Shown here in pieces: positions 42,988 through 50,896 of a stretch of DNA of 64,000 nucleotides. The notes below the pieces were generated by a model that saw nothing but the letters and a program-made list of their open reading frames with translations, did not search any database and had not been told where the DNA came from. The stretch is from DATAGF01 sp963813355. GTDB lineage: Bacteria; Actinomycetota; Thermoleophilia; Miltoncostaeales; Miltoncostaeaceae. The stretch spans positions 124,001 through 188,000 of the forward strand of contig CAWEYS010000023.1 of NCBI GenBank assembly GCA_963813355.1. The letters are read 5' to 3'. Every line of letters starts with the position of its first letter. Positions within the stretch are counted from its first letter, which is position 1. The position numbers and the translations under genes are program-made.

Positions 42988-44652
42988 TCAGGCCAGGAGC
43001 ACCTCCGCCAGGCCCTCGCGGAGGCCCGCCAGGCGCTCCCGCGCCCGCGCCCTCGCCGCCTCGACGGCCCCCCCGCGCACCGGCTCGACCGCCTCGCAGT
43101 AGCACTTGAGCTTCGGCTCGGTGCCGCTTGGGCGCACGACGACGCGGGCGCCGGCGAGGTCGAGGCGCAGCACGTCGTCGGCGATGGCGCGCGCCTCGGT
43201 GACGTCCTCACGCCCGATGCGGGCCGGCGGCGAGGCGGCCAGGCGCTCGACCAGCGCCGCCCGCCGGGCGTCGCCGCCGGGCGCCTCGTCCCGCAGCGAG
43301 AAGTTGTCGGTGACGTGCGCCCCGTGCCGCGCGTGCAGGGCGTCGAGGGCGTCCAGGAGGGTCCGCCCGCGGGCCGCCTGGGCGGCGGCCAGCGACGCCA
43401 CCGCCAGCGCCGCGGTGAGGCCGTCCTTGTCGCGCACGTCGGCCCCGATCGCGTACCCGAGGGCCTCCTCGTACGCCAGCACCTGCACCAGCTCCGGGTG
43501 CTCGATCGCGGGCCGCGAGAGCCACTTGAAGCCCGTGAGCGTCTCGGCGTGGGCCGCCCCGTGCGCCTCGGCCACCCGGGCCAGCAGCGACGACGAGACC
43601 ACGCTCGAGACGACCAGCCGCCCGCGACCTGCGGTGACCTCGGCGAGGAGCCACTCGCCCAGCAGGGCGCCGACGTCGTCGCCCGTGAGGCGGCGGGGCC
43701 GTCCCCCGGGGCCCGCGACGAGGACCCCCACGCGGTCGGCGTCGGGGTCGAGGGCGAGCCCGACGGCGGCGCCGGTCTGGCGCATGCGCGCGGCGAGCAG
43801 GTCGGTGGCGCCGGGCTCCTCGGGGTTGGGGAAGGCGAGCGTGGGGAAGGCCGGATCCGGCGCCTCCTGATCCGGCACCGGGTGGACGTCGTCGTGGCCG
43901 GCCGCCGCGAGCAGCTCGCCGAGGAGGGCGCCGCCGACCCCGTGCATGGCCGTCGTCGCCAGGCGGACGGACGCGGGCGGGGGCGGCACGCGCCCCAGCG
44001 CGGCCGCGCGGTAGGCGGCCGTCACCGCCTGGTCGACCGCCTCGACCGGCGCCGGGGCGGCCCCCGCGGGCGTGACCCGGCCGTCCGCCGCGACGGCGTC
44101 GATCGCCGCCGCGACCTGGCCGTCGACCGGCGGCACGATCTGGGCCGCGTCGGCGCCGTAGAGCTTGAGGCCGTTGTCGGCCGGCGGGTTGTGGCTGGCG
44201 GTGACCACGAGCCCCGCGGCCGCGCCGACCTCGCGGATGGCGAAGACCGCGACCGGCGTGGGCACCGGGCGCGCGAACAGCCGCACCGGGATGCCGTGGG
44301 CCGCGACCACCTCGGCGCAGTCCTCGGCGAACGCGCGCGAGCGGTGGCGCGCGTCGTGCCCGACGACCACCCCGCGGCGATCAGCGCCCTCGACGCGAGT
44401 GGCGAGGTGGCGCGCGATCCCCGCGGCCGACTCGCGCACCACCAGGCGGTTCATCCTCGCCGGCCCGGCGGCCATGACGCCCCTGAGGCCGGCCGTGCCG
44501 AACGCGAGCCGGCCGGCGAAGCGCTCGGCCAGGGCCGGGCCGTCGCCGGCGGCCAGGAGCCGCTCGAGCTCGGCGCGCGTCTCGGGGTCGGGGTCCCGGG
44601 CGATCCAGTCCCGCGCCCGGGCCTGCAGCCCGGGGGCGACCCCGTCGCTCAC
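42988..44652 (-). CDS. phosphoglucomutase/phosphopentomutase-like alpha-D-phosphohexomutase
   Basis: A 554-residue four-domain mutase of the PGM2/YbbT group. LAFGTAGLRGVMAAGPARMN opens it, the phosphoserine loop is TASHNPPADNGLK, the metal loop LDPDADRVGV, and the phosphate-binding loop RPSGTEPKLK. Human PGM2 in this group acts mainly as a phosphopentomutase. In an operon with PNP and deoC, conversion of (deoxy)ribose-1-phosphate to the 5-phosphate is the most likely job. GTG 44652 overlaps the PNP stop. Confidence 0.87.
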   Translation of the reverse strand: MSDGVAPGLQARARDWIARDPDPETRAELERLLAAGDGPALAERFAGRLAFGTAGLRGVMAAGPARMNRLVVRESAAGIARHLATRVEGADRRGVVVGHDARHRSRAFAEDCAEVVAAHGIPVRLFARPVPTPVAVFAIREVGAAAGLVVTASHNPPADNGLKLYGADAAQIVPPVDGQVAAAIDAVAADGRVTPAGAAPAPVEAVDQAVTAAYRAAALGRVPPPPASVRLATTAMHGVGGALLGELLAAAGHDDVHPVPDQEAPDPAFPTLAFPNPEEPGATDLLAARMRQTGAAVGLALDPDADRVGVLVAGPGGRPRRLTGDDVGALLGEWLLAEVTAGRGRLVVSSVVSSSLLARVAEAHGAAHAETLTGFKWLSRPAIEHPELVQVLAYEEALGYAIGADVRDKDGLTAALAVASLAAAQAARGRTLLDALDALHARHGAHVTDNFSLRDEAPGGDARRAALVERLAASPPARIGREDVTEARAIADDVLRLDLAGARVVVRPSGTEPKLKCYCEAVEPVRGGAVEAARARARERLAGLREGLAEVLLA

Positions 44653-45464
44653 GCGGCGGCGACCACCGCGCGCAGCAGGTCGGCCAGCCGGCCGACCGAG
44701 GCCTTGCCCGTGGCGAGCACCTCGGCGTGGTCGAGCGCGCTCTCCGACATGCCGGCGGCGAGGTTGGTGACGAGGGACGCGCCGAAGACCTCGGCGCCCA
44801 GGTGGTGCGCCGCGATGGCCTCGAGGACGGTTGACATGCCCACCAGGTCCGCCCCCAGCGCCTTGAGCATCCGGATCTCGGCGGGGGTCTCGTAGCTCCC
44901 GCCCAGCAGCCCCGCGTAGACGCCCTCGGCGATGCCGGGCACGGCCGCCGCGGCGACCGCCCGCAGCCGCGCGCTGTAGAGCTCGGTGAGGTCGGCGAAG
45001 CGGGGCCGGACGTGGTCCGGGGGGTCGGGGCCGGTCATCGGGCTCGCCCCGGTCAGGTTGAGGTGGTCGCTGATGACGACCGGCGTCCCGGGGCCGTTCG
45101 CCGCGACCAGCGACCCCGCGGCGTTGGTCAGCACGATCACCTCGCACCCCGCCATGACCGCGGCCCGCACGCCGTGGACGACGGTGGCGACCGGGTGCTC
45201 CTCGTACAGGTGCGCGCGCCCGGCCAGCACCAGCGCCGGCACCCCGCCGACGTCCAGGGAGTGCGCGGTCCCCGAATGGCCGTGGACCGCGGGCGCCGGG
45301 AACCCCGGCAGCTCCGGCATCGCCACCGCCGCCCGCTCCTCGCCCAGCGCCGGGACCACCTCGGCCCACCCCGAGCCGAGCACGACGGCGGCCCGGTGCT
45401 CCCCGAGGCGCTCGCGGATCGCGGACGCCGCGGCCTGGGCGTCGGAGTACGGCTCTCCGGGCAC
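44649..45464 (-). CDS. purine-nucleoside phosphorylase (trimeric type)
   Basis: Splits inosine, guanosine and deoxy forms into base and (deoxy)ribose-1-phosphate. The 271 residues include the phosphate-binding VVLGSGWAEVV and GHSGTAHSLDVGG, LAGRAHLYEEHP, the purine-site TNAAGSLVAANG, GLLGGSYETPAEIRMLKALG and GMSTVLEAIAAHHLG. It is the first gene of the eight-gene operon running to 37289. Upstream is the array of four palindromes. Confidence 0.91.
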   Translation of the reverse strand: MPGEPYSDAQAAASAIRERLGEHRAAVVLGSGWAEVVPALGEERAAVAMPELPGFPAPAVHGHSGTAHSLDVGGVPALVLAGRAHLYEEHPVATVVHGVRAAVMAGCEVIVLTNAAGSLVAANGPGTPVVISDHLNLTGASPMTGPDPPDHVRPRFADLTELYSARLRAVAAAAVPGIAEGVYAGLLGGSYETPAEIRMLKALGADLVGMSTVLEAIAAHHLGAEVFGASLVTNLAAGMSESALDHAEVLATGKASVGRLADLLRAVVAAA

Positions 45465-45503
45465 CCCGGGACTATCGCAGCCGGGATCGCGGCGTGGCCT
45501 GCG

Positions 45504-45584
45504 TGCCACTTGGCCGGCGCCCCGCGTGCCACTTGGCCGACGGGGCATCTGCCAATTGGCACTCGGTGGCTCTGCCAAGTGGCA
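45504..45584. repeat. four palindromic sites with exact 23-bp period (probable operator array)
   Basis: The sites are TGCCACTTGGCC (45504), TGCCACTTGGCC (45527), TGCCAATTGGCA (45550) and TGCCAAGTGGCA (45573), each starting 23 bp after the last. The consensus TGCCA(C/A)(T/G)TGGCA is self-complementary; the third copy is a perfect palindrome. They fill the gap between the divergent purine phosphorylase operon and the exporter gene. Dense, same-face-shifted dimer sites in such a place suggest a repressor/activator array. No regulator gene lies next to it. Confidence 0.75.
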
Positions 45585-45635
45585 CGGGGTAACACCCCGG
45601 ACCTCGGGTGGTCGCCGCCGTCCGTGCGCGCGGCG

Positions 45636-45641
45636 TAGCGT
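45636..45641 (+). promoter_or_regulatory. -10 element for a leaderless exporter transcript
   Basis: TAGCGT lies 8 nt before the ATG at 45650 and there is no RBS. It supports that ATG over an upstream in-frame GTG and puts the palindrome array in the -60 to -150 region. Confidence 0.45.
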
Positions 45642-45649
45642 TCCCGCCC

Positions 45650-47246
45650 ATGCCAGAGCCGGACACCAGCGCGCCCGTGCAGGCGACGGGCAATCCGCGG
45701 CTCGCCGTCCTGCTGGCGATGGCGATGTTCGTGCTCGTGGTCGACACATCGCTGATGAACGTCTCGATCTCCGCGGTGGTCGAAGACCTCGACACGACCG
45801 TCAGCGCCGTCCAGGCCGCGATCGCGATCGAGGCGCTGGTGTCCGCCGCGTTCATCCTGATCGGGAGCAAGGTCGGCGATCTCATCGGGCGCAAGCGGGC
45901 CTACGTGCTGGGCCTGCTCGGCTACGCCGTCGGCGCACTGGCGATGGCGCTGGCCCAGAGCCTGACGGCGGTCCTCATCTTCTGGGCGCTGGTGGGCGGG
46001 CTCGGCGCGTCGCTCCTGCTGCCCGCCATGCAGTCCCTCATCCACGGCAACTTCGAGGGAGCGGCCCAGAAGAAGGCCTACGCCACCGTCGGGGCCGCGG
46101 CCGCGATCGCCGTCGCCGTCGGACCGCTGCTCGGAGGCTTCGTCACCACCTACACGTCCTGGCGCATCGGGTTTCCTGCTCGAGGTCGTGATCATCGCGA
46201 TCGTGCTCTCCGGCATGGGGCTCGTGCGCGACGTGCCCTACACGGGGCCTCGGCGCATCGACGTCGTCGGTGCGGGCCTCTCCGTCGTGGGCATGGGTGG
46301 CATCGTGCTGGGCATCCTGGTGTGGCAGGAGGGCGGTGAGTCCGTCGGCGCGGTCTTGGCGATCGGCGTGGTCGGCCTCGCGGCGTTCGTCTACTGGCTC
46401 GTGCGGCGCACGCGTCAGGGGAAGCCGACGCTGATCGACCCGGGCCTGTTCAGATCGAAGATGTTCAGATTCGGGGTCTCGGGGCAGCTGCTCCAGCAGG
46501 TCGCCCTCGGCGGCGCGATGATCTCGCTGCCGATCTACCTGCAGATGGTCCTCGAGTACAACGCGCTGGAGGCGGGCCTCTCGCTGGCGCCGCTCTCGCT
46601 CAGCATGTTCGGAGTGGCCCTCCTCGCGGCGAAGAAGGCGGGAAAGCGGCGTCCGAGCAGCATCATCAGGCTGGGGTTCGCGCTCCTGACGATCGGGATG
46701 GCCCTGTTGATCCCGATCGTGCCGCGGGCGGACTCCGGCTGGTATCTGGTGGTCCCCCTGCTGATCGCGGGGACGGGGCTGGGCCTCCTGGTGTCCCAGC
46801 TCAACAACTACACATTGGCCCCGGTCTCTGAGGAGCGCGTCAGCGAGGCCGCCGGCGTGAACTCGGCGGCGGGATCGTTCGGGCTGTCGTTCGGATTGGC
46901 CGTCGCAGGCGGCATCATGCTGGCCGCGCTCTCGATCACCTTCACCCAGATGGCGGAGTCGAGCACCGTGCTGCGCCCGGCCGAACAGGAGCGCGTCGCG
47001 AACGCGCTGGAGGATGACGCCGAGGTGATGAGCAACACGAAGCTCGAGGAACTGCTCGTCGGCCAACCCCAGGAGGTTCAGGACGAGATCATCCGGATCA
47101 ACACGGACGCACGACCGCTCGCCCTTCAGGTGGCGCTGCTCATCCCGCTCCTCGCCGGTCTGATCGGGTTTGGGAACTCGTTCCGGATGATGCGCCTACC
47201 GGACCCCGCGCCCTCCGACTCCGCCGAGATGATGGCCTTGGGCTAG
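45650..47246 (+). CDS. MFS transporter, DHA2-type multidrug/metabolite exporter, one frameshift
   Basis: About 530 residues and 14 predicted helices. Helix 1 and motif D1 (AMAMFVLVVDTSLMNVSIS), motif A in KVGDLIGRKRAYVLG and motif C-like GPLLGGFVTTYTSWR mark the EmrB/QacA group. A single extra T in the TTT at 46172-46174 splits it: ending ...SWRIGF, the protein resumes as LLEVVIIAIVLSGMG in the next frame. Substrate unknown; divergence from a nucleoside operon over shared palindromes makes purine-base or analogue export conceivable. Base composition is slightly lower in GC than neighbours toward the 3' end. Confidence 0.83.
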
Positions 47247-47806
47247 CTTCCTGAGGCCGGGAGCAGCACGGAGCAACTGGAGCGCACAAGAAGGGGCTCT
47301 AGCCCCGAGCAGTGGGGCGGGGCCGGTATCACCGGCCCCGCCTCGTGCCGGTCACCGCCTCGCCTTGCGGCTCGGCGACTGGCCCTGCCCGGCGACCGAG
47401 GCATCGACCTCGCGGCCGTTGTCCCGACACCGGGTCGCCGATGAGGAGGACGAGCCCCCTCGCTCAGCTACGCCAGGACTCTCCTCGGTCAGACCGGCTG
47501 AAGAGAGTCGCCGTGACCTTCCCCGACCGCTCCCGCGCCGTCAATCCGCGCGGCGCGGCAACTCCCGCAGCGAGCATTTTTCACTGCTGAAAGGACGCCC
47601 TGATGGCCCGTGAAACCGAACCGGCCCCGTCCCTCGTCTCCACCGTCCGCGGCCCCGCGCGCCGCACGAGCCCCCGTTCCTCGGCGCCTCCACGCCGCCG
47701 GCAAAGGCTCCCCCGCTACGGACAACGCCCTCCCGCGCCAGCGGGCCACCGCCGGGGACCGCGGTCAAGCTCCGCTGCACCCTCCTGGGCCCGGCGACGC
47801 GGGGAG
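47247..47806. other. gene-free interval
   Basis: I find no credible coding region in these 560 bp; the open frames lack codon bias and known motifs. It contains the GGGGC/GCCCC mini-hairpin at 47292-47305, the terminator at 47315-47341 and an unusual A/T-rich patch GAGCATTTTTCACTGCTGAA at about 47571-47590. Confidence 0.4.
47315..47341 (+). terminator. intrinsic-type terminator after the exporter gene
   Basis: GGCGGGGCCGG, loop TATCA, CCGGCCCCGCC: an 11-bp perfect GC stem 68 bp after the exporter stop. There is no U-tract, which is usual for terminators in such GC-rich actinomycetes. Confidence 0.6.
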
Positions 47807-48193
47807 TTAGTCCATGAGCCCGAAGAGGGTGGCGGCGTCCCAGTAGACGCGCTCCTCCTCGATGAGCCCGTCCCGGAGCCGGTAGACGCTCACCCCGGGC
47901 AGCGAGATGTCACGGCCGGTCGGCTCGAGACCGGGAACCTCGCCGGTGTGAGTTCCCCGGAAGGTCCATTCCAGGGTGGCCGTCTCGTCGTGCTCGATCA
48001 GGCCGTGGACGTCGAGTACGCAGTCCGGGATCGCCGTCATGTTGGTCTGTACATGGGTGGCGATCGCTTCGCGACCCTCCAGACGCGCCCCCGGCTTGGC
48101 GTACTCCACTCGGACGCCGTCCGGCGTGAACGCTGCCGCCACCTTCTCGCCGTCCCGCGCGTTCCAGCCGTCGATCAGTGCTTGCACGGACAC
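47807..48193 (-). CDS. SnoaL-like / NTF2-fold protein
   Basis: A 128-residue single-domain protein. VQALIDGWNARDGEKVAAAF, then GREAIATHVQTNM, a LEWTFRGTHTGEVPGLEPTG strand pair and VSVYRLRDGLIEEERVYWD follow the ester-cyclase/SnoaL-like pattern (nuclear-transport-factor-2 fold). Many members act as small cyclases, isomerases or limonene-epoxide-type hydrolases; the true role is unknown. GTG 48193 with an AAGGGGG RBS is preferred to the frame opening at 48304. Confidence 0.8.
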   Translation of the reverse strand: MSVQALIDGWNARDGEKVAAAFTPDGVRVEYAKPGARLEGREAIATHVQTNMTAIPDCVLDVHGLIEHDETATLEWTFRGTHTGEVPGLEPTGRDISLPGVSVYRLRDGLIEEERVYWDAATLFGLMD

Positions 48194-48374
48194 CTTGCCC
48201 CCTTCCGCTCCGAGGATGGCACGGCCGACCGCGCCACCGTTTCGCAAGCATGCGGCCGGGAAGCTGCCCGTAGCAAGCCCCAGTTCCCCAGAGCCGGCGC
48301 GCACAGCTCACCAGCGGGGTTGTCGTGCGGAGCCCCGTCAAGGACGCTCGCTCAGACGAGGCTACGCTGGCCGG

Positions 48375-48599
48375 GTGCTTAGCCCCGCCGATCAGCAGGC
48401 GGCCGAGGGCCGCCAGACGGGGCGGCTCGGCCGTCCGATCAGCGATGGTCCCGCCCGGCTGAGCGGCGAGCTACGGCGGGCGTGGCGAGCCGGATGGCGC
48501 CTCGGCCACGACAAGTACGTCGAGAACCGGGCGGTCTGGGAAGCCGGGGTTCGAGCCTACGGCCGGGGTGCTCCGCGTCGAGGACGGAGGGCCGCGTAG
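48375..48599 (+). CDS. small basic protein, RMF-like pattern
   Basis: A 74-residue ORF from GTG 48375, with TACGCT (48363-48368) 6 nt before it, so it could be leaderless. The region ARLSGELRRAWRAGWRLGHD and AVWEAGVRAYGRGAPRRGRR is rich in Arg/Trp/Ala and faintly resembles ribosome-modulation-factor proteins (AxxxGxxAGxxG). I do not recognise a firm family. The gap upstream, 48194-48374, shows nothing else. Confidence 0.35.
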   Translation: MLSPADQQAAEGRQTGRLGRPISDGPARLSGELRRAWRAGWRLGHDKYVENRAVWEAGVRAYGRGAPRRGRRAA

Positions 48600-48714
48600 G
48601 CGCCAGCCTCCTCTAAGGACCCCGATCCCGGAACCGTCCCACTTTGGCCCCAAGGTCTAAGGCGGACGCCCCGCTTGACGTTGGGTGGGCGCCCGGTCGG
48701 CCAGCCTTTCGTGC

Positions 48715-49608
48715 CTATGCCGCGGCCGCCGCGGCGAAGAAGTCGATGAGCAGTTGGTTGACGCGTTCAGCCTCGTCGTGATGCACCCAATGCGACGCGT
48801 CGGCCAGGCGCTCCACGCGGTCGAGGTTGGGCACGTCGTCGCGGTCGGGCTCGGCGAGTTCGGGGCCGAGGTAGGAATCGCGCTCCCCCCAGATGACCAG
48901 TGTCGGCGCCGAGATCGGGCGAAGCTTTGCCGCGGCTTCCTTCTGGGACTGTCGTACAGAGGCGCGGTAGTAGTTGATCATCCCGGCTGCCGCTCCGGGC
49001 TGCGACCACGCCTCGACGTAGCGTTCGAGTTCCTGCGGCGTGTACGGCGGGTTCGCGTCATCCAGGAAGTCTCGGAAGAAGTGCCAGTCCCTGGCGTGCA
49101 CGACGTCCTCGGGCAGCCGCGGGAGCGCAAAGAAGAAGAAGTACCAGGACTTTCGGAGCTGACTCGGGTGGTGCAGCCCCTCCGAGAGCCGCCGCGGATG
49201 GGCCGCGTTGAGGATGGCGAGCCGGTCGACCACCTCGGGGTGGTTCATCGCGGTGGTCCAGGCGATCGATCCGCCCCAGTCGTGACCGGCCAGCATCGCG
49301 GACTCGGCACCGAGCTCTCGGATGAGGCCGCGGATGTCGGCGGCGAGCAGGTCGACGGCGTAGGCCTCGAAGTCCTCTGGCTTCGATGACAGGTTGTAGC
49401 CACGTGTGTCGGGGGCGACCACCCGAAAACCCGCCGACACGAGCGGCTCGATCTGTAGCCGCCAACCGAACCAGAACTCCGGGAAGCCGTGCAGCAGAAC
49501 GACCAGCGGCCCGTCACCGGCCTCGACGTAGTGCAAGGTCTGATCGCCGACCTCGGCGTAACCCTCCCGAAGCTCGGTCCCGACGTCAGGGAGACCGGTA
49601 GTGGTCAT
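48715..49608 (-). CDS. alpha/beta hydrolase, epoxide hydrolase type
   Basis: A 297-residue hydrolase with oxyanion motif LLHGFPEFWFGW, the nucleophile in GHDWGGSIAW (Asp) near residue 105, the cap domain with the two candidate activating tyrosines (YVEAW region and INYYRASV), and the base histidine in ADASHWVHHDEAERV. The Asp nucleophile and HGFPE fit epoxide hydrolases better than haloalkane dehalogenases, which usually show HGEPxW. ATG 49608 has a GGAGG RBS; the frame is open upstream but not protein-like. Confidence 0.88.
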   Translation of the reverse strand: MTTTGLPDVGTELREGYAEVGDQTLHYVEAGDGPLVVLLHGFPEFWFGWRLQIEPLVSAGFRVVAPDTRGYNLSSKPEDFEAYAVDLLAADIRGLIRELGAESAMLAGHDWGGSIAWTTAMNHPEVVDRLAILNAAHPRRLSEGLHHPSQLRKSWYFFFFALPRLPEDVVHARDWHFFRDFLDDANPPYTPQELERYVEAWSQPGAAAGMINYYRASVRQSQKEAAAKLRPISAPTLVIWGERDSYLGPELAEPDRDDVPNLDRVERLADASHWVHHDEAERVNQLLIDFFAAAAAA

Positions 49609-49932
49609 GCGGACCTCCGAGGTAGGCACTTCGGCGCGGCGTGACACTACGCCTGCCGGTCTGGATAGGCAACGCGGCGCAGAGGCGGCGGTGCGCCCGT
49701 CGGTCGCCTCCAGGCGGCGCTTCGGTCGCGGCGGCGTCCGCACCCCGGCCCATGCCGACGCCACGCATTCGACGGCGCCCGGCGAATTGATGCGGCCGCA
49801 ACGGAGCTTGGACAACTCTTGGACACCCCGACCCCGCAAAATGCGGGCTTTTGCCGGAACGTCGCCACCCCGCCCGACGGCCGAAAATCTCTCAGCTTGC
49901 AGGGGCAAGGTGCCCTCTTCGCGCCTCGCTCC
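49609..49932. other. gene-free interval with an orphan terminator
   Basis: No convincing ORF in 324 bp. It holds two copies of TTGGACA 11 bp apart (49808 and 49819) and, at 49833-49852, the terminator listed separately. Both flanking genes are on the minus strand, so the plus-oriented terminator has no visible gene to serve. Confidence 0.45.
49833..49852 (+). terminator. U-tract intrinsic terminator with no upstream gene
   Basis: CCCGCA (49833-49838), AAA loop, TGCGGG (49842-49847), then CTTTT: a classic Rho-independent terminator on the plus strand. It is the only clear U-tract terminator I see in this window. Confidence 0.65.
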
Positions 49933-50349
49933 CTAGATGTGGAACATGGGGGCGCTCTGGAAGCGCGCCTCGCGCTCGACCATGTCGGCCACGGTCAGGC
50001 CCGAGAGGAGCTCCGCGAGGCCCGCGCGGGCCTCGGCCCAGACCGACTCGGCGCCCTCTGACGCCGCCTGGCCGCCGGGGGACGTCAGCCGGCCGTCGAC
50101 CGTCTCGACGACCTCGAGGATCGTGACCTCGGCCGGGGGGCGGCGGAAGGAGTAGCCACCCTTCACGCCCCGCTGGCTCTGGAGGATCCCGGCGCGCCGC
50201 AGGCCGGCGAAGAGCTGCTCGAGGAAGTGGAGGGGGATGCTCCGCGCCTCGGCGACCTCCAGGATCGGGACCGGCGCCGCCGACCCGCGCTGGGCCAGCT
50301 CCGTGAGCGCCAGGACCGCCGAGCGGCTCTTCTCGGTGATCGTGATCAG
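49933..50349 (-). CDS. Rrf2-family transcriptional regulator without iron-sulfur cysteines, CTG start
   Basis: From CTG 50349 the 138-residue protein shows the full Rrf2 winged helix: ITITEKSRSAVLALTELAQ, then VPILEVAEARSIPLHFLEQL as recognition helix region, LRRAGILQSQRGVKGGYSF, and VTILEVVETVDG. No ATG, GTG or TTG occurs in frame between a TAA 27 nt upstream of the CTG and the Val at 50166, which would cut off the DNA-binding domain; GGAG lies 5 nt before the CTG. It has no cysteine at all, so it cannot hold the cluster of IscR/NsrR and is more like CymR, the cysteine-metabolism repressor. The operator palindrome overlaps its RBS. Confidence 0.85.
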   Translation of the reverse strand: MITITEKSRSAVLALTELAQRGSAAPVPILEVAEARSIPLHFLEQLFAGLRRAGILQSQRGVKGGYSFRRPPAEVTILEVVETVDGRLTSPGGQAASEGAESVWAEARAGLAELLSGLTVADMVEREARFQSAPMFHI

Positions 50350-50353
50350 GACG

Positions 50354-50382
50354 ACTCCGTAAACCTCGTGGGCTTACGGAGT
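50354..50382. promoter_or_regulatory. inverted-repeat operator of the Rrf2 regulator
   Basis: ACTCCGTAA (50354-50362) and TTACGGAGT (50374-50382) are perfect 9-base arms 11 bp apart. The arm nearer the gene includes the ACGGAG ribosome binding site, and the far arm is joined to a TAAACT -10 on the minus strand (50385-50380). A dimeric regulator bound here would block its own transcription and is the likely autoregulatory site. Confidence 0.65.
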
Positions 50383-50415
50383 TTAGCCCACCGACCGGCG
50401 GATCCCCCGGTGCGG

Positions 50416-50871
50416 CTACTCCTCCATGAGGAGCGGGTTCAGGTGGTTCTCGCGCCAGATCGGTGGCGGCTCGCCGTCGCCGCGCCGCTCGCGCAGCTGG
50501 AAGTACCGCTCCAGCAGGTCGATCCAGGCGTCGAGGTCGCCGACCATGAGCTCGTAGACGCACACGTCGGTGTGCAGCAGCATCCGCGGGCGCCGGCCGC
50601 CGCGCGGCATGGTCCCCGGGGAGAGCGGGAACCGCTCGATGACGCGGATCTCGGTCAGGGGGATCTCGCGGCGCTTGGCCAACAGGGCGGTGTCGAGGAG
50701 CGTCGGGACGAAGACGAGGCGCTCCTCCGTGAGGAAGAGCTCGCCGTGCCGCGCCAGCCAGCCGTTCTGCAGGTCCGCGCCGCTGCGCTTGAGCACCTTC
50801 TCGTCGGGGCGCGGCTTGTCCGCGTGCGGGAGCCGCGGCAGGCGGCCGCCCGGCCCGTCCTTCTTGGCCAT
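50416..50871 (-). CDS. GRAM/PH-like domain protein, paralogue 2
   Basis: A 151-residue soluble protein. LQNGWLARHGELFLTEERLVFVPTLLDTAL, described here in two parts (NGWLARHGELFLTEERL and VFVPTLLDTALL), is the GRAM-domain strand pattern in which a membrane- or lipid-binding PH-like barrel begins; IPLTEIRVIERFP and the YELMVGDLDAWIDLLER helix complete it. It closely matches the upstream gene at 50897-51325. Function unknown. Confidence 0.65.
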   Translation of the reverse strand: MAKKDGPGGRLPRLPHADKPRPDEKVLKRSGADLQNGWLARHGELFLTEERLVFVPTLLDTALLAKRREIPLTEIRVIERFPLSPGTMPRGGRRPRMLLHTDVCVYELMVGDLDAWIDLLERYFQLRERRGDGEPPPIWRENHLNPLLMEE

Positions 50872-50896
50872 CAGCGCCGCCCCCGCCGGGCGCTGG

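Noticed and set aside
45504..45584. CRISPR array or plasmid iterons
   Set aside because: The repeated unit is a 12-bp palindrome with 11-bp gaps, far shorter than CRISPR repeats, and there are no cas or rep genes. A regulator site array fits better.
47345..47806. Small ORFs in the gap after the exporter
   Set aside because: They lack RBS, codon bias and family features.
49800..49855. tRNA 3' end or phage attachment site beside the terminator
   Set aside because: No cloverleaf can be drawn upstream and there is no integrase or duplicated core sequence in the window.
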